In this document: positions 51,575 to 61,722 of the stretch, in pieces
How the letters are laid out: each line of letters opens with the position of its first letter
Position numbering within the stretch: position 1 is the stretch's first letter
Source of the DNA: an uncultured Pedosphaera sp.
GTDB lineage: Bacteria; Verrucomicrobiota; Verrucomicrobiia; Limisphaerales; Pedosphaeraceae
Assembly (NCBI GenBank): GCA_903918755.1
Contig: CAIXFN010000056.1
Coordinates: 1-64,000 of the forward strand
Reading direction: 5' to 3'
Length of the DNA: 64,000 nt
Translations under genes and position numbers: made by a program
Notes under the pieces: model-generated
What the model saw: only the letters and a program-made list of their open reading frames with translations
What the model was told of the DNA's origin: nothing
Databases searched by the model: none

Positions 51575-51735
51575 GGGGCAAACTTACGCTCCATTACTCC
51601 CGTCATGCAATATTTCTTTGGCCCGCAAAAAACCCCAAGATTCCGTTTGCGTACCACCTGCTTTCGTGTTGAATAAGCTGGATGGTCGGAATTCGAAAGT
51701 AGTTGGCGGGAAGTAATTTACCGGATCGCCCAGAT

Positions 51736-54231
51736 ATGAAGTTGCCAGGCTCCAGGGTTTTGTGGGTCGCCGCGGATCAACAACTGCACTCCGTGCTGGA
51801 GGATGATCTGCGCCAAGATGACATCACCTTGATTTTGTTGCCGGATGTGGCGGCGGCGGTGGCGTCACTGCGGAGCGCCCCCGCAGACCTGGTGCTGCTC
51901 GAACTGGCCCTGGCCGGCTCCGCCGGGCTAACACCCTTGCGCGAACTCCAGGCGGACACCAGGGAACGGGCGGTGCCCGTAATCGTGCTGGGCGCGGGTG
52001 GCACCACCGCGGAAAAATTGCGGATATTTGAGCTGGGGGCGGTCGATTTCCTGGCGCAACCCTGCGAACCGGGGGAATTGCGCGCCCGGCTCCGGGCGGC
52101 ATTACACAACCGGCATTTGCAGGAAACGCTCCGGCGCACCAATCGCGAGTTGGAGGCGGCGCGCGTGGCAGCGGAGGCGGCGGGACGAGCCAAGGCGGAG
52201 TTTCTGGCGAACATGAGCCATGAAATTCGCACCCCCATGAACGGAGTGATTGCCATGGCCGGGATGCTGCTGGACACACCGCTCAACCCGCAGCAACGGG
52301 GGTTTGCCGAAACGATTTACGCGAGCAGTGAATCACTGCTGACGATCATCAACGATATCCTTGATTTTTCCAAAATCGAGTCCGGCCGGCTGGATTTGGA
52401 AATGTTGTCGTTCGACCTGCGGCTCTGCCTGGAGGACGCGCTGGATCTGCTGGCCGCCAAGGCCGCCGATAAAAAAATCGAGCTGGCTTATCAAATGGAT
52501 GATGTGCCGGCGCACTTGCAGGGCGACGTTAACCGGCTACGCCAGGTGCTGGTCAACCTGGTGAGCAATGCGATCAAATTCACCAACCGGGGGGAAGTTG
52601 TCCTCTCGGTCAAACCGGTTACCCCGCACCCCCACCCCCTGCCGGAAGGCTATCCCTGCCCGCTGCATTTTTCGGTTCGGGATACCGGCATCGGCATTCC
52701 GGAGTCCCAACTCGACCGCCTGTTCAAGTCTTTCAGCCAGGCCGACGCCTCCACCACCCGGCAGTATGGTGGCACCGGTCTCGGGCTGGCTATCAGCAAA
52801 CGGCTGGTGGAAGCCATGGGCGGGAAAATGTGGGTAGAAAGCATACCGCAGCAAGGCTCAACCTTTCATTTCACCGTTACTTTTCCCACCGCCGCCGCCG
52901 TAACGCCTTCCTTGCAGCAGTCCCAGCCGCAACTGGCGGACCTGCAGGTGCTGATCGTGGATGACAACCCGACAAACCGGCGCATCCTGGCCTTGCAAAC
53001 CAGCAATTGGGGAATGATTCCCCGCACCGCCGTCAGCGGGGCACAAGCCTTGGAATGGCTGAAGGCGGGCGAGATTTTTGACGTGGCAATCCTGGACATG
53101 CAAATGCCCGATATGGACGGGGTCATGCTGGCACGAGCCATTCGGGAATTACCCGAAGGGATCATGCTCCCGCTAATCCTGCTCACTTCAATGGGGGTGC
53201 GGTCGGACTCCCCGGAATTTGCCGGCACGGCCTTTGCGAGTTGCCTTACCAAACCCATCAAACCCGCCCTGCTGCTCGAGGTCCTGACGCGAGTCGTGTC
53301 GGGGGCGAAGGCGAAACCCGCCCGCAAATCGGCAGCGCTCAAACCGGACCGGGCCCTCGCCGCCCGGCTACCTTTGCGACTGCTACTGTGCGATGACAAC
53401 ATCATCAATCAAAAGGTCGCGGCCGGCCTATTGCAGCAGTTGGGTTATCAGGTCGATATTGCGGGCAATGGGCTGGAATGCCTGCATGCATTGGAACGCA
53501 AGGCTTACGATTTAATTTTCATGGATGTCCAGATGCCCGAGATGGACGGGCTGGAAGCGACCCGCCAAATTCGCGAGCGCCAGAACAACCCGGCCGGCGC
53601 CGTGGGATTCCGCTCCCGGACGGTGGTTATTGCCATGACGGCGAATGCCATGCAGGGCGACCGGGACAAGTGCCTGGCCGCAGGCATGGACGATTACCTT
53701 TCCAAGCCGGTCCGGCCCCAGGATATCCGGATGATTTTGGAGCGCTGGGGCACCCGCATCCAAAGTTCCGAAACCAAAAGCGATTTCACTCCCGCGTCAG
53801 CGCCGATGGTGACACCGGCAGCCACGCTGACAGTCCCGCCCCCCCCGACTCCTCCAACCCCCGTCGAGCCACCGGTCGATTTGACGAAGCTGTTGGATTT
53901 TGCCGATGGAAAACTGGATAATTTCCGGGTCCTGGTGGACCTCTATCTGGAACAAACCCAGACCCAATTGGAGGAACTCGCCGCGGCGGTTGCGGCGGGC
54001 CAAGCGGACAAGGCAAATCAGCTGGCCCACACCAGTTCCGGCGCCAGTTCCACGTGTGGGGTGACGGCGCTGACCCAACTCCTGCGCGAAATGGAGCGGG
54101 TGTCAGCCACCGGTTCCCTGGCGGGGTCGGCCAATCTCATCCGGCGCATTCAAGAGGAATTCGCCCTCGTGCGCGATTTTTTGGGGGCCGAATTGCGGCG
54201 GCGCGCCGCGACCGCCAGTGGCCCCAGTTGA
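51736..54231 (+). CDS. Hybrid histidine kinase (REC-like / HisKA / HATPase / REC / REC / HPt)
   Basis: 831 residues from the ATG at 51736. Domain 1 (about 8-125) is a receiver fold whose phosphoacceptor position reads LLELALAG (Glu for Asp) and whose conserved Lys is Gln (FLAQPCE): probably a pseudo-receiver. HisKA has His162 in [12 protein letters not shown]. HATPase is canonical ([22 protein letters not shown]). Two true receivers follow, with Asp454 ([11 protein letters not shown]) and Asp597 ([11 protein letters not shown]), then a Pro-rich linker and an HPt domain with His765 ([14 protein letters not shown]). Cytoplasmic, single gene. The only HPt in the window, so it could feed other regulators. 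Confidence 0.94.
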   Translation: MKLPGSRVLWVAADQQLHSVLEDDLRQDDITLILLPDVAAAVASLRSAPADLVLLELALAGSAGLTPLRELQADTRERAVPVIVLGAGGTTAEKLRIFELGAVDFLAQPCEPGELRARLRAALHNRHLQETLRRTNRELEAARVAAEAAGRAKAEFLANMSHEIRTPMNGVIAMAGMLLDTPLNPQQRGFAETIYASSESLLTIINDILDFSKIESGRLDLEMLSFDLRLCLEDALDLLAAKAADKKIELAYQMDDVPAHLQGDVNRLRQVLVNLVSNAIKFTNRGEVVLSVKPVTPHPHPLPEGYPCPLHFSVRDTGIGIPESQLDRLFKSFSQADASTTRQYGGTGLGLAISKRLVEAMGGKMWVESIPQQGSTFHFTVTFPTAAAVTPSLQQSQPQLADLQVLIVDDNPTNRRILALQTSNWGMIPRTAVSGAQALEWLKAGEIFDVAILDMQMPDMDGVMLARAIRELPEGIMLPLILLTSMGVRSDSPEFAGTAFASCLTKPIKPALLLEVLTRVVSGAKAKPARKSAALKPDRALAARLPLRLLLCDDNIINQKVAAGLLQQLGYQVDIAGNGLECLHALERKAYDLIFMDVQMPEMDGLEATRQIRERQNNPAGAVGFRSRTVVIAMTANAMQGDRDKCLAAGMDDYLSKPVRPQDIRMILERWGTRIQSSETKSDFTPASAPMVTPAATLTVPPPPTPPTPVEPPVDLTKLLDFADGKLDNFRVLVDLYLEQTQTQLEELAAAVAAGQADKANQLAHTSSGASSTCGVTALTQLLREMERVSATGSLAGSANLIRRIQEEFALVRDFLGAELRRRAATASGPS

Positions 54232-54304
54232 GTGGGGCAGGCGGGCAGAAGGAACGGCGCCGACGAGCGGGTGCGGCGAACGAGGAACCGGTTCGGCCCC
54301 GCGG

Positions 54305-55222
54305 CTAGCCGCGCGGCAGCGGTTCCCCGGGTGCTCGCCGGCGCACCGTCAACAAAACTTCCCGCATGACTTCCATGACGTGCGAGGGAAAGCGCACCTG
54401 AATCCGCGGACTGAACGGATCGTCCAGGACTTGCAAAATTTTCCCCTCATAAGCCCCGTAAGTGATCGCGCTGCCGGCGGCGCAGTCGGCCACACAGGGC
54501 GGCCAGTCGGGATCATAATTCAAACATCGAGGGGAAGCTTCGGGAATGACTATGGGCGGAGCGATCGAGGCGGTCCCGGCGAAGCCATAATCCTGAGTCA
54601 CCAACCGCCGGGAGGGGGAACGCGGGGCGGGCGGCGAAGCCGGCGCCGGAACAAAGCGGGGCGGAAATTCCGGAAGCGCGGACGGGCCTGGCCGCGAAGC
54701 GGAAGGGAGACGGAGCGCGAGGGAATCAGGAATTGCAACCGGGGCGGAATCCGCGGGCCGGACACCGCGCGGCGACCAATTTGACCGGGTGCGGATCTGA
54801 AGATTTTCCACCGCCAGCGGATTGAGGCGCAGCCGTTTGGTCAAGTCGGGATGCCCCTCCAATTTCCCCTTCTCACACCGGGCTTTGATCGTGGCTGATT
54901 TCACGCCGGTGGCCCGACTGGCCTCATGGAGCGTCGGCCAACCGTACAAGGCATATTTGTGCCGCTCGGCGAGTTTCAAGGCCAGCTGACAGGGAATGTA
55001 ATTGGTGCGCCCGACGATCGAAACTGGGATGTGTTCCCGCCGGAACCGGGCATTCAAAGTGGTCGCCTTCACCCCGAGCAAGGAGGAAAGCTGCGGGACG
55101 GCGATGGTATTTCCCGCCAGAGAACGGATGGCGGAGACCACCTCATCATAACCGTCAGTTGCCGGGGAACCGGAGCCTCCGGTAATCCGGGCAGCGGACT
55201 GCGATCTAGGGTAAGAATCCAT
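54305..55222 (-). CDS. Putative DNA-binding protein with two helix-turn-helix-like modules
   Basis: 305 residues from the ATG at 55222. Two similar modules near the N-terminus read VPQLSSLLGVKATTLNARFR and LHEASRATGVKSATIKARCE, each like a MerR/excisionase winged HTH followed by a wing (GRTNYIP, LTKRLRLNP). A Pro/Ser-rich linker (about 165-225) leads to a C-terminal about 45-residue beta/alpha domain (SPRIQVRFPSHVMEVMREVL). No known full-length family recognised. Possibly a regulator of unknown genes; it is transcribed alone. Confidence 0.65.
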   Translation of the reverse strand: MDSYPRSQSAARITGGSGSPATDGYDEVVSAIRSLAGNTIAVPQLSSLLGVKATTLNARFRREHIPVSIVGRTNYIPCQLALKLAERHKYALYGWPTLHEASRATGVKSATIKARCEKGKLEGHPDLTKRLRLNPLAVENLQIRTRSNWSPRGVRPADSAPVAIPDSLALRLPSASRPGPSALPEFPPRFVPAPASPPAPRSPSRRLVTQDYGFAGTASIAPPIVIPEASPRCLNYDPDWPPCVADCAAGSAITYGAYEGKILQVLDDPFSPRIQVRFPSHVMEVMREVLLTVRRRAPGEPLPRG

Positions 55223-55342
55223 AAGCGCTGCGAGCACTACAGGGACACCTTACCCTGGCGCACAGGCCTCCGAAATGTGCGTTTGGGCGCACACAGGCGG
55301 GATTTTTTCCGCGGCTTCCGAACGGAAGCAAATCCCCCGCGG

Positions 55343-56356
55343 CTAGCCTTGCACGCGAATTTCGCCCTGGCGATGGCGACGCAGCAATTCGATATCCGCA
55401 TCCACCATCAAACGGGTCAAATCGGCGAACTTCGTGCGCGGTTCCCAGCCCAGCTGCTTTTTCGCCTTGCGATAATCGCCGATCAACAAATCCACCTCCG
55501 CCGGCCGGAAATAACGGGGATCGATCTCCACGTGTTTACGCCAATCCAGCCCGGCATGGCTGAAGGCCAACTCCACGAATTCCCGCACGGAATGGGTTTC
55601 GTTCGTGGCAATGACGTAATCATCCGCCTGCTCCTGCTGGAGCATGAGCCACATGGCTTCAACGTATTCCTTCGCAAAACCCCAGTCGCGCTTGGCTTCA
55701 AGATTCCCGAGGAACAGCTTGTCCTGCAACCCGGCCTTAATGTGGGCCACGGCACGGGTGATTTTGCGGGTCACAAAGGTTTCCCCGCGGCGGGGGGATT
55801 CGTGATTAAACAAAATTCCGTTGCTGGCATGCAGGCCGTACGACTCGCGGTAATTGAGCGTGATGAAGTAGGAGTACACCTTGGCGCAGCCGTAGGGGCT
55901 GCGCGGATAAAACGGCGTCAATTCGGTCTGCGGCACTTCGCGCACCATGCCATACATCTCGCTCGAGGAGGCCTGGTAAAAACGAGGCTGGAGTCCGGAT
56001 TCACGGATGGCCTCCAGCAATCGAACCGTTCCGGTGGCGGTAATGTCGGTAGTATATTCGGGCGCATCAAAACTCACCCGCACATGGCTCTGCGCGGCGA
56101 GATTGTACACCTCGTCGGGCTGGACTTTCCGCATCAAACCCGCGAGAGAACTGGCGTCACTCAAATCCCCGTAATGCAGGAAAAGCCGGCGATTGCTCTC
56201 GTGCGGATCGGCGTAAATGGACTCCAATCGCCCGGTGTTAAAGGTGCTCGCGCGCCGGATGATCCCGTGCACGTCATAGCCCTTACCCAGCAGCAGTTCG
56301 GCCAGATACGATCCATCCTGCCCGGTAATGCCAGTAATCAATGCTTTTTTGCCCAT
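55343..56356 (-). CDS. gmd: GDP-mannose 4,6-dehydratase
   Basis: 337 residues. NADP-binding motif [16 protein letters not shown], Ser/Tyr/Lys centre (ASSSEMYG and [11 protein letters not shown]), and [35 protein letters not shown] and [20 protein letters not shown], diagnostic of Gmd. Converts GDP-mannose to GDP-4-keto-6-deoxymannose for fucose/rhamnose-type polysaccharides. The ATG at 56356 matches the family; the upstream frame adds 49 unlikely residues. Divergent from gltB. Confidence 0.96.
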   Translation of the reverse strand: MGKKALITGITGQDGSYLAELLLGKGYDVHGIIRRASTFNTGRLESIYADPHESNRRLFLHYGDLSDASSLAGLMRKVQPDEVYNLAAQSHVRVSFDAPEYTTDITATGTVRLLEAIRESGLQPRFYQASSSEMYGMVREVPQTELTPFYPRSPYGCAKVYSYFITLNYRESYGLHASNGILFNHESPRRGETFVTRKITRAVAHIKAGLQDKLFLGNLEAKRDWGFAKEYVEAMWLMLQQEQADDYVIATNETHSVREFVELAFSHAGLDWRKHVEIDPRYFRPAEVDLLIGDYRKAKKQLGWEPRTKFADLTRLMVDADIELLRRHRQGEIRVQG

Positions 56357-56545
56357 ATTCAGGTGGCGAAGTTTCCGCAACTTCCCCCCCCAAAGGCAAG
56401 CCCGGAATCCAGCTGCGCCCCGTTCCGGGCGAACGGAATCCCTGCCCGCAAGGGGTTTCCTGCAAAATGCCGTTGCGCAAACGGAAGGTTGTGCTAAAAC
56501 CATGCCGATTGGACCACGATCCCGTGGCCAACGCGGTTTGAGCCC

Positions 56546-59500
56546 ATGCTGACTAAAATCCCCCAGTCACTATATAATCCGGAGTTTGAACATGACGCCT
56601 GCGGCGTCGGTTTCGTGGCCAACACGAATGGCCGGCGCGAGCACCGAATTCTCGAATTCGCCCTGCAGGCGTTGCGGAATCTGGCGCACCGGGGCGCCCT
56701 GGATGCCGACGCCAAGACCGGAGACGGCGCCGGGGTCCTGACGCAGATTCCCACGGCCTTCTTCCGCGCCGAAGTCGTCAAACTGGGCGGGCAGCTGGCG
56801 AATGAAGCGGATGTGGCGGTGGGCTTCTTTTTTCTGCCACTGAGCAACACGGAACAATTTCGCCGGAGCCAGCAATTGGTCGAGGCGGCCGTGGCCCAAT
56901 TTGGCATCCACAGTTTCGGCTGGCGGACCGTGCCCACGAATCCGCAGTGCCTGGGCGACAAAGCGCGCGCGACCATGCCCGCGATGCAACAGATTCTCCT
57001 AGGGCGGACGACGGGCTGGAGCGACGCGGAATTTGAACGGCGACTGTTCCTGGCGCGCAAGGTGGCGGAACAGCGCGCGGCGGAGGAAAAGATCGAAGAG
57101 TTTTACGCCGCCTCCATGTCCTGCCGGACGATCATTTACAAAGGCTTGTTCAACGCGCCGCAGCTCGAGGGCTTTTATCCCGACCTGCGCGACCCCGCCT
57201 TTGTCACGGCCCTGGCGGTTTTCCACCAGCGTTACTCCACCAACACCTTTCCCAACTGGCGTCTGGCCCATCCGTTCCGTCGGCTCGCGCATAACGGCGA
57301 GATCAACACCCTGCGCAGTAACAAAAACTGGACCCGGGCGCGCGAACGCGAGCTGGTCTCGTCGGTGTGGAAGGAACGCGTGGCTTTTATTCCGCCCATC
57401 CTCCAGCCAAACAATTCGGATTCGGGTTGTCTGGACAACGCGTTGGAAGTTTTGGAACTGAGCGGACGGGACATTCTCCACAGCGTCCTGATGCTGGCGC
57501 CGGAAGCTTGGGAAAAAGCCTCCGATATCTCGCCTGAACTGAAGGGGTTTTACCGCTTTCATTCATGCCTGAATGAACCCTGGGATGGCCCTGCAGCGGT
57601 GGTGTTCAGCGATGGCCGCTACGTCGGCGCCACGCTGGATCGCAACGGCCTGCGACCCGCCCGGTTCAAGCTTTATGACGACGGCTTGATCGTCATGGGC
57701 AGTGAAGCAGGCATCGTGCAATTGGACGAAAAGGAAATCGTCCAGAAAGGCCGGCTCGGACCGGGCAAAATCATCGCGGTGGACACGCTGGAAGGCCGGT
57801 TGCTCGACAACGACGAAGTCAAGGCCCGGGTCGCCGGTTTGCAGCCCTACGGGGAATGGTGCCGCAAAAATATCTTCCTCCTCACGGAACACGCCAAGCC
57901 CTTCGGCATCAATCATAATCCGGTCAACATTCTGGACCTCACGATGCAGCAAATCGTGTTCGGCTGGGATAACGAGGAATTGCGGGAAATCCTCAAACCG
58001 ATGGCCATGACCGGCGGAGAACCGGTGGGTTCCATGGGGGACGACACCCCGCTGGCGGTGCTGTCCAAGCGACCACGGCTGCTCTCGGATTATTTCCGGC
58101 AATTATTCGCCCAAGTAACGAACCCGCCCATTGATAGCATCCGGGAGAAGATCGTCATGTCCCTGTCCACCTACCTGGGACCGCGTCGCTCCTGGCTGGA
58201 GGAGAGTGGCGAGCACGCCAAGCTGGTGCGCATCGACAGTCCGTTCCTGTTGGATTACGAGCTCCGAGCCTTGCAACACATTCAGGATCCGGCGTTCCGC
58301 AGCGAAACAATCTTTTGTCATTTCAGCGCGTCGGCGGGTCCCACCGACCTCGAGGTGGCGCTGGACTCGATTTGCAAGCTGGCTTCCCAAGCCATTGACG
58401 CGGGCAAATCCATCATCGTGCTGAGCGACCGCTTCACGGACGCCGGCAAGGTGCCGATCCCCATGCTGGTGGCGGTCGGCGCGGTGCACCACCACCTGAT
58501 TCGCGAAGGCAAGCGACTGCGGGCCTCGCTGGTCTGCGAATCCGGCGCCACGCGCGATGTGCATCATTTCGCCTGCCTGGTGGCCTACGGCGCATCCGCC
58601 GTCAACCCGTACATCGCCATCGACACGGTCCGGCAGGCGGTGGAAAGCGGCGAATATGGCGAGGTGACCATGGAAAAGGCCATCGCCAATTTCCGGTCGG
58701 CCATTGAAAGCGGCATGCTGAAAATCATGTCGAAAATGGGCATCTCCACCATCGGCAGCTACCGCGGAGCCCAAATGTTCGAAGCGATCGGCATTTCGCC
58801 GGAAGTCATTGACCGGTGCTTTTTTGGCACCACTTCGCAGATTGGCGGGGTGACGTTCCTGCAGATTGCGACGGACGCGCTCCGCCGCCACCTGCAAGCC
58901 TACGCCAGCGCGGAAGGCGCGTTTCTGGACGAGGGCGGCAATTACCGGGTCGCGAAAGGCGGCCGGGGCGAGTACCACGCCTACAACCCGCAGGTGGTAA
59001 TGACCCTGCACCGTTTCATCAAGAGCGGCAAGGAGGAGGAATTCAAGAAGTTCATGAACACGGTGGAACAACGGGAGCCGGTGGCCCCCCGCGATCTGCT
59101 CGCGTTCAAGCCGGGCACGGCCATCCCGTTGGAGGAAGTGGAGTCGATTGAAAAAATCCGCGTTCGCTTCACGACGGCCGGTATGAGTTTGGGCGCGCTC
59201 TCCCCCGAGGCGCACGAATGTCTGGCGATCGCCATGAACAGCATTGGCGGCAAATCGAATTCCGGCGAAGGGGGCGAAGACCCCGCCCGCTACGCCCCCC
59301 GTCCCAACGGTGACAACGCGAATTCCGCCATCAAGCAGGTGGCCTCAGGACGCTTCGGCGTCACGCCGGAATACCTGGCCAGCGCCACGGAACTGGAAAT
59401 CAAGATGGCCCAGGGCTCCAAGCCCGGAGAAGGCGGCCAGTTGCCCGGCCACAAGGTTTCTCCCATGATTGCGAAACTGCGCCACAGCGTCCCCGGCGTG

Positions 59501-61111
59501 CCGCTAATCTCCCCGCCCCCGCACCACGATATTTACAGCATCGAGGATTTATCGCAGTTGATTTACGACCTCAAACAGGTCAATCCACGCGCCAAAGTGT
59601 GCGTGAAACTCGTTTCGGAATCAGGCGTGGGCACCATCGCAGCGGGAGTGGCCAAAGCCTATGCCGATGTGGTGCTCATCAGCGGGCATGATGGCGGCAC
59701 CGGCGCCTCCCCGCTGAGTTCGATCAAGCACGCGGGCGGCCCTTTTGAATTCGGCCTGTCCGAGGCGCACCAGACGCTCATGCTGAACGACCTGCGCTCG
59801 CGCGTCGTGCTGCGGACCGACGGGGGCTTGAAAACCGGTCGCGATATTGTGATCGCCGCCTTGCTCGGCGCGGAGGAATACAATTTCGGCACTGCGGCGC
59901 TCATCGCAGCCGGTTGCGCGATGTTCCGCGTCTGTCACCTGAACACCTGCCCCGTGGGCGTGGCGACGCAAAAGGAGGAATTGCGGCTGAAATTCCGCGG
60001 TAAACCCGAAAACGTCGTGGCCTTTTTCAACGGCGTGGCGGGGGAAGTGCGCGAGATTCTGGCCCAACTCGGCTTCCGATCGCTCAACGAAATCGTTGGC
60101 CGGACCGATTTGCTCGAGCGCCGTCCGCTCAATGATTTTCCGGAGGAAACGCGGGGCAAGATTGGCAGTCTCGACCTCACCCGCCTCCTGGCCCAGGTGG
60201 ACCCCACCGGGGCCGCGCCGCGCGTTCACACACGCGAGCGCAATGAACGCTTCGGCGACAGCTCCCTGGATGACCGCATCATGCAGGACGCCAAATCGGC
60301 GCTCAACGGCAAGGGGGCGGTGAAGTTGCAGTACGACATCGACAACACGCGCCGCAATATCGGCACGCGGATTTCCGGCCATATCGGTTACACGGTGGGC
60401 GACAAGGGGCTGGAAGAAGGTTCCATCGACATCACCTTCAAGGGCAGCGCGGGCCAGAGCTTTGGCACGTTCCTGGCCAAGGGCATCCGCCTGCGGCTGA
60501 TCGGTGAAGCCAATGATTATGTGGGCAAAGGTATGAATGGTGGGGAAATTATCATCCGTCCGCCCGCCGACTGCACGTTTGTGTGGTCGGACAATACCCT
60601 GCTGGGCAATACCGTGATGTACGGCGCCACGGGTGGTCGGTTATTTGCGGCCGGACGGGCCGGGGAGCGCTTCTGCGTCCGCAATTCCGGCGGCGTGGCC
60701 GTTGTGGAGGGTCTGGGTGACCACGGTTGTGAATACATGACCGGCGGGGTCGTGGTGGTGCTGGGCAGCACGGGACGCAATTTCGGCGCCGGCATGAGCG
60801 GTGGTAGGGCGTATGTCTATGACCCGGAAAACGTCTTCCCCAACCGGTATAACAACGCGATGATCGGCATTGATCGGCTGACGGACGCCGAGGAAATCAA
60901 ACGCCTGCAGGCCTTGATTTACGCGCACCTGGAAAGCACCGAATCCCCGCGCGCCGGGGAAATCCTCCGCAATTGGAAGGCCACCGTCAGCCGTTTTTGG
61001 CGGGTGGTGCCGCACCCGGCGGAAGCCAAGCCGGCGAGCAAACCCGTCCACGAATGGGCGGAGGAAAAACCGGCCGTCACGGCGCCCACTCCCCCGGCGG
61101 GAGGATTTTAG
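56546..61111 (+). CDS. gltB: Glutamate synthase large subunit
   Basis: 1521 residues. The first 18 residues look like the short propeptide, so Cys19 in ACGVGFVAN becomes the N-terminal nucleophile of the glutaminase domain. The middle and FMN domains include [32 protein letters not shown] and [15 protein letters not shown]. The 3Fe-4S cysteines are in [20 protein letters not shown]. The C-terminal GXGXG helix domain ([19 protein letters not shown]) is complete. Makes glutamate from glutamine and 2-oxoglutarate. No gltD is adjacent. Followed by a terminator. Confidence 0.97.
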   Translation: MLTKIPQSLYNPEFEHDACGVGFVANTNGRREHRILEFALQALRNLAHRGALDADAKTGDGAGVLTQIPTAFFRAEVVKLGGQLANEADVAVGFFFLPLSNTEQFRRSQQLVEAAVAQFGIHSFGWRTVPTNPQCLGDKARATMPAMQQILLGRTTGWSDAEFERRLFLARKVAEQRAAEEKIEEFYAASMSCRTIIYKGLFNAPQLEGFYPDLRDPAFVTALAVFHQRYSTNTFPNWRLAHPFRRLAHNGEINTLRSNKNWTRARERELVSSVWKERVAFIPPILQPNNSDSGCLDNALEVLELSGRDILHSVLMLAPEAWEKASDISPELKGFYRFHSCLNEPWDGPAAVVFSDGRYVGATLDRNGLRPARFKLYDDGLIVMGSEAGIVQLDEKEIVQKGRLGPGKIIAVDTLEGRLLDNDEVKARVAGLQPYGEWCRKNIFLLTEHAKPFGINHNPVNILDLTMQQIVFGWDNEELREILKPMAMTGGEPVGSMGDDTPLAVLSKRPRLLSDYFRQLFAQVTNPPIDSIREKIVMSLSTYLGPRRSWLEESGEHAKLVRIDSPFLLDYELRALQHIQDPAFRSETIFCHFSASAGPTDLEVALDSICKLASQAIDAGKSIIVLSDRFTDAGKVPIPMLVAVGAVHHHLIREGKRLRASLVCESGATRDVHHFACLVAYGASAVNPYIAIDTVRQAVESGEYGEVTMEKAIANFRSAIESGMLKIMSKMGISTIGSYRGAQMFEAIGISPEVIDRCFFGTTSQIGGVTFLQIATDALRRHLQAYASAEGAFLDEGGNYRVAKGGRGEYHAYNPQVVMTLHRFIKSGKEEEFKKFMNTVEQREPVAPRDLLAFKPGTAIPLEEVESIEKIRVRFTTAGMSLGALSPEAHECLAIAMNSIGGKSNSGEGGEDPARYAPRPNGDNANSAIKQVASGRFGVTPEYLASATELEIKMAQGSKPGEGGQLPGHKVSPMIAKLRHSVPGVPLISPPPHHDIYSIEDLSQLIYDLKQVNPRAKVCVKLVSESGVGTIAAGVAKAYADVVLISGHDGGTGASPLSSIKHAGGPFEFGLSEAHQTLMLNDLRSRVVLRTDGGLKTGRDIVIAALLGAEEYNFGTAALIAAGCAMFRVCHLNTCPVGVATQKEELRLKFRGKPENVVAFFNGVAGEVREILAQLGFRSLNEIVGRTDLLERRPLNDFPEETRGKIGSLDLTRLLAQVDPTGAAPRVHTRERNERFGDSSLDDRIMQDAKSALNGKGAVKLQYDIDNTRRNIGTRISGHIGYTVGDKGLEEGSIDITFKGSAGQSFGTFLAKGIRLRLIGEANDYVGKGMNGGEIIIRPPADCTFVWSDNTLLGNTVMYGATGGRLFAAGRAGERFCVRNSGGVAVVEGLGDHGCEYMTGGVVVVLGSTGRNFGAGMSGGRAYVYDPENVFPNRYNNAMIGIDRLTDAEEIKRLQALIYAHLESTESPRAGEILRNWKATVSRFWRVVPHPAEAKPASKPVHEWAEEKPAVTAPTPPAGGF

Positions 61112-61150
61112 TTTCAGCCAGCTTCCGGAAATAATCCCCAGCCTTGTCCG

Positions 61151-61181
61151 GCGCGGAGAGCCAAAAGCTCTCCGCGCTTTT
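61151..61181 (+). terminator. Intrinsic terminator after gltB
   Basis: GCGCGGAGAGC (61151-61161), loop CAAAA, GCTCTCCGCGC (61167-61177), then TTTT. Eleven perfect pairs about 40 bases after the gltB stop. Confidence 0.85.
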
Positions 61182-61314
61182 GCGTTGGCGGGGACAGCAA
61201 GTTTGGTGTTGCCGTTTAAGAGGCGATGCAGAAGATTGAAACCGGGTCCAATGTGCGGGCCGATGCGAACTGAAACACTCTAACAATCACCGACGCCAAA
61301 AACCCACCCAGACT

Positions 61315-61707
61315 ATGGAAATCACCAAACAACTCGCCATTTTTCTCGATAATCGCCCCGGTACGCTCGCCCGCGTCTGTCATGCCCTGAGCGAGGCCCG
61401 CATCAATATTTACGCCATCACCACCAGCGATACCGTCGACCACAGCGTCATCCGCATGGTCGTGAGCAATCCGGACAAGGCCCTGGAGGTGTTTGAAGAG
61501 CATGGCACCCTGGTCGTGGAAGATGATGTGCTGATGTTTGAAGGTGACAACAAATCCGGTTCGCTCGCGGACCTCGCCGACAAGCTCGCGGCCGCCAAGA
61601 TCAACATCGAATATTGCTACAGTGCCACCAGCCCGAACTCGAAAAAGGGCCTGATGATCATGCGCGTTTCGAACGCCCAAAAGGCCCTGAAAGCCCTCAA
61701 CTCCTGA
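61315..61707 (+). CDS. Tandem ACT-domain protein
   Basis: 130 residues consisting of two ACT domains: LAIFLDNRPGTLARVCHALS (1-65) and a second from LADLADKLAAAKINIEYCYS (about 80-125). ACT pairs bind amino acids and regulate enzymes or act as sensors. No catalytic or DNA-binding part. It lies after gltB but beyond its terminator, so it is probably expressed separately; a role in amino-acid sensing is inferred. Confidence 0.9.
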   Translation: MEITKQLAIFLDNRPGTLARVCHALSEARINIYAITTSDTVDHSVIRMVVSNPDKALEVFEEHGTLVVEDDVLMFEGDNKSGSLADLADKLAAAKINIEYCYSATSPNSKKGLMIMRVSNAQKALKALNS

Positions 61708-61722
61708 CCGACTCCACCCGGG

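Noticed and set aside
54221-54238. GCCCCA/TGGGGC hairpin at the end of the hybrid kinase gene as terminator
   Set aside because: It overlaps the stop codon, has only six pairs and no T run.
56420-56436. CCGTTC/GAACGG hairpin between gmd and gltB as a regulatory site
   Set aside because: Short arms in GC-rich DNA; nothing ties it to either start, so it was not listed as a feature.
54926-56497. Long open frame opposite gmd and the twin-HTH gene
   Set aside because: It spans two real minus-strand genes with clear motifs and has no family features itself.
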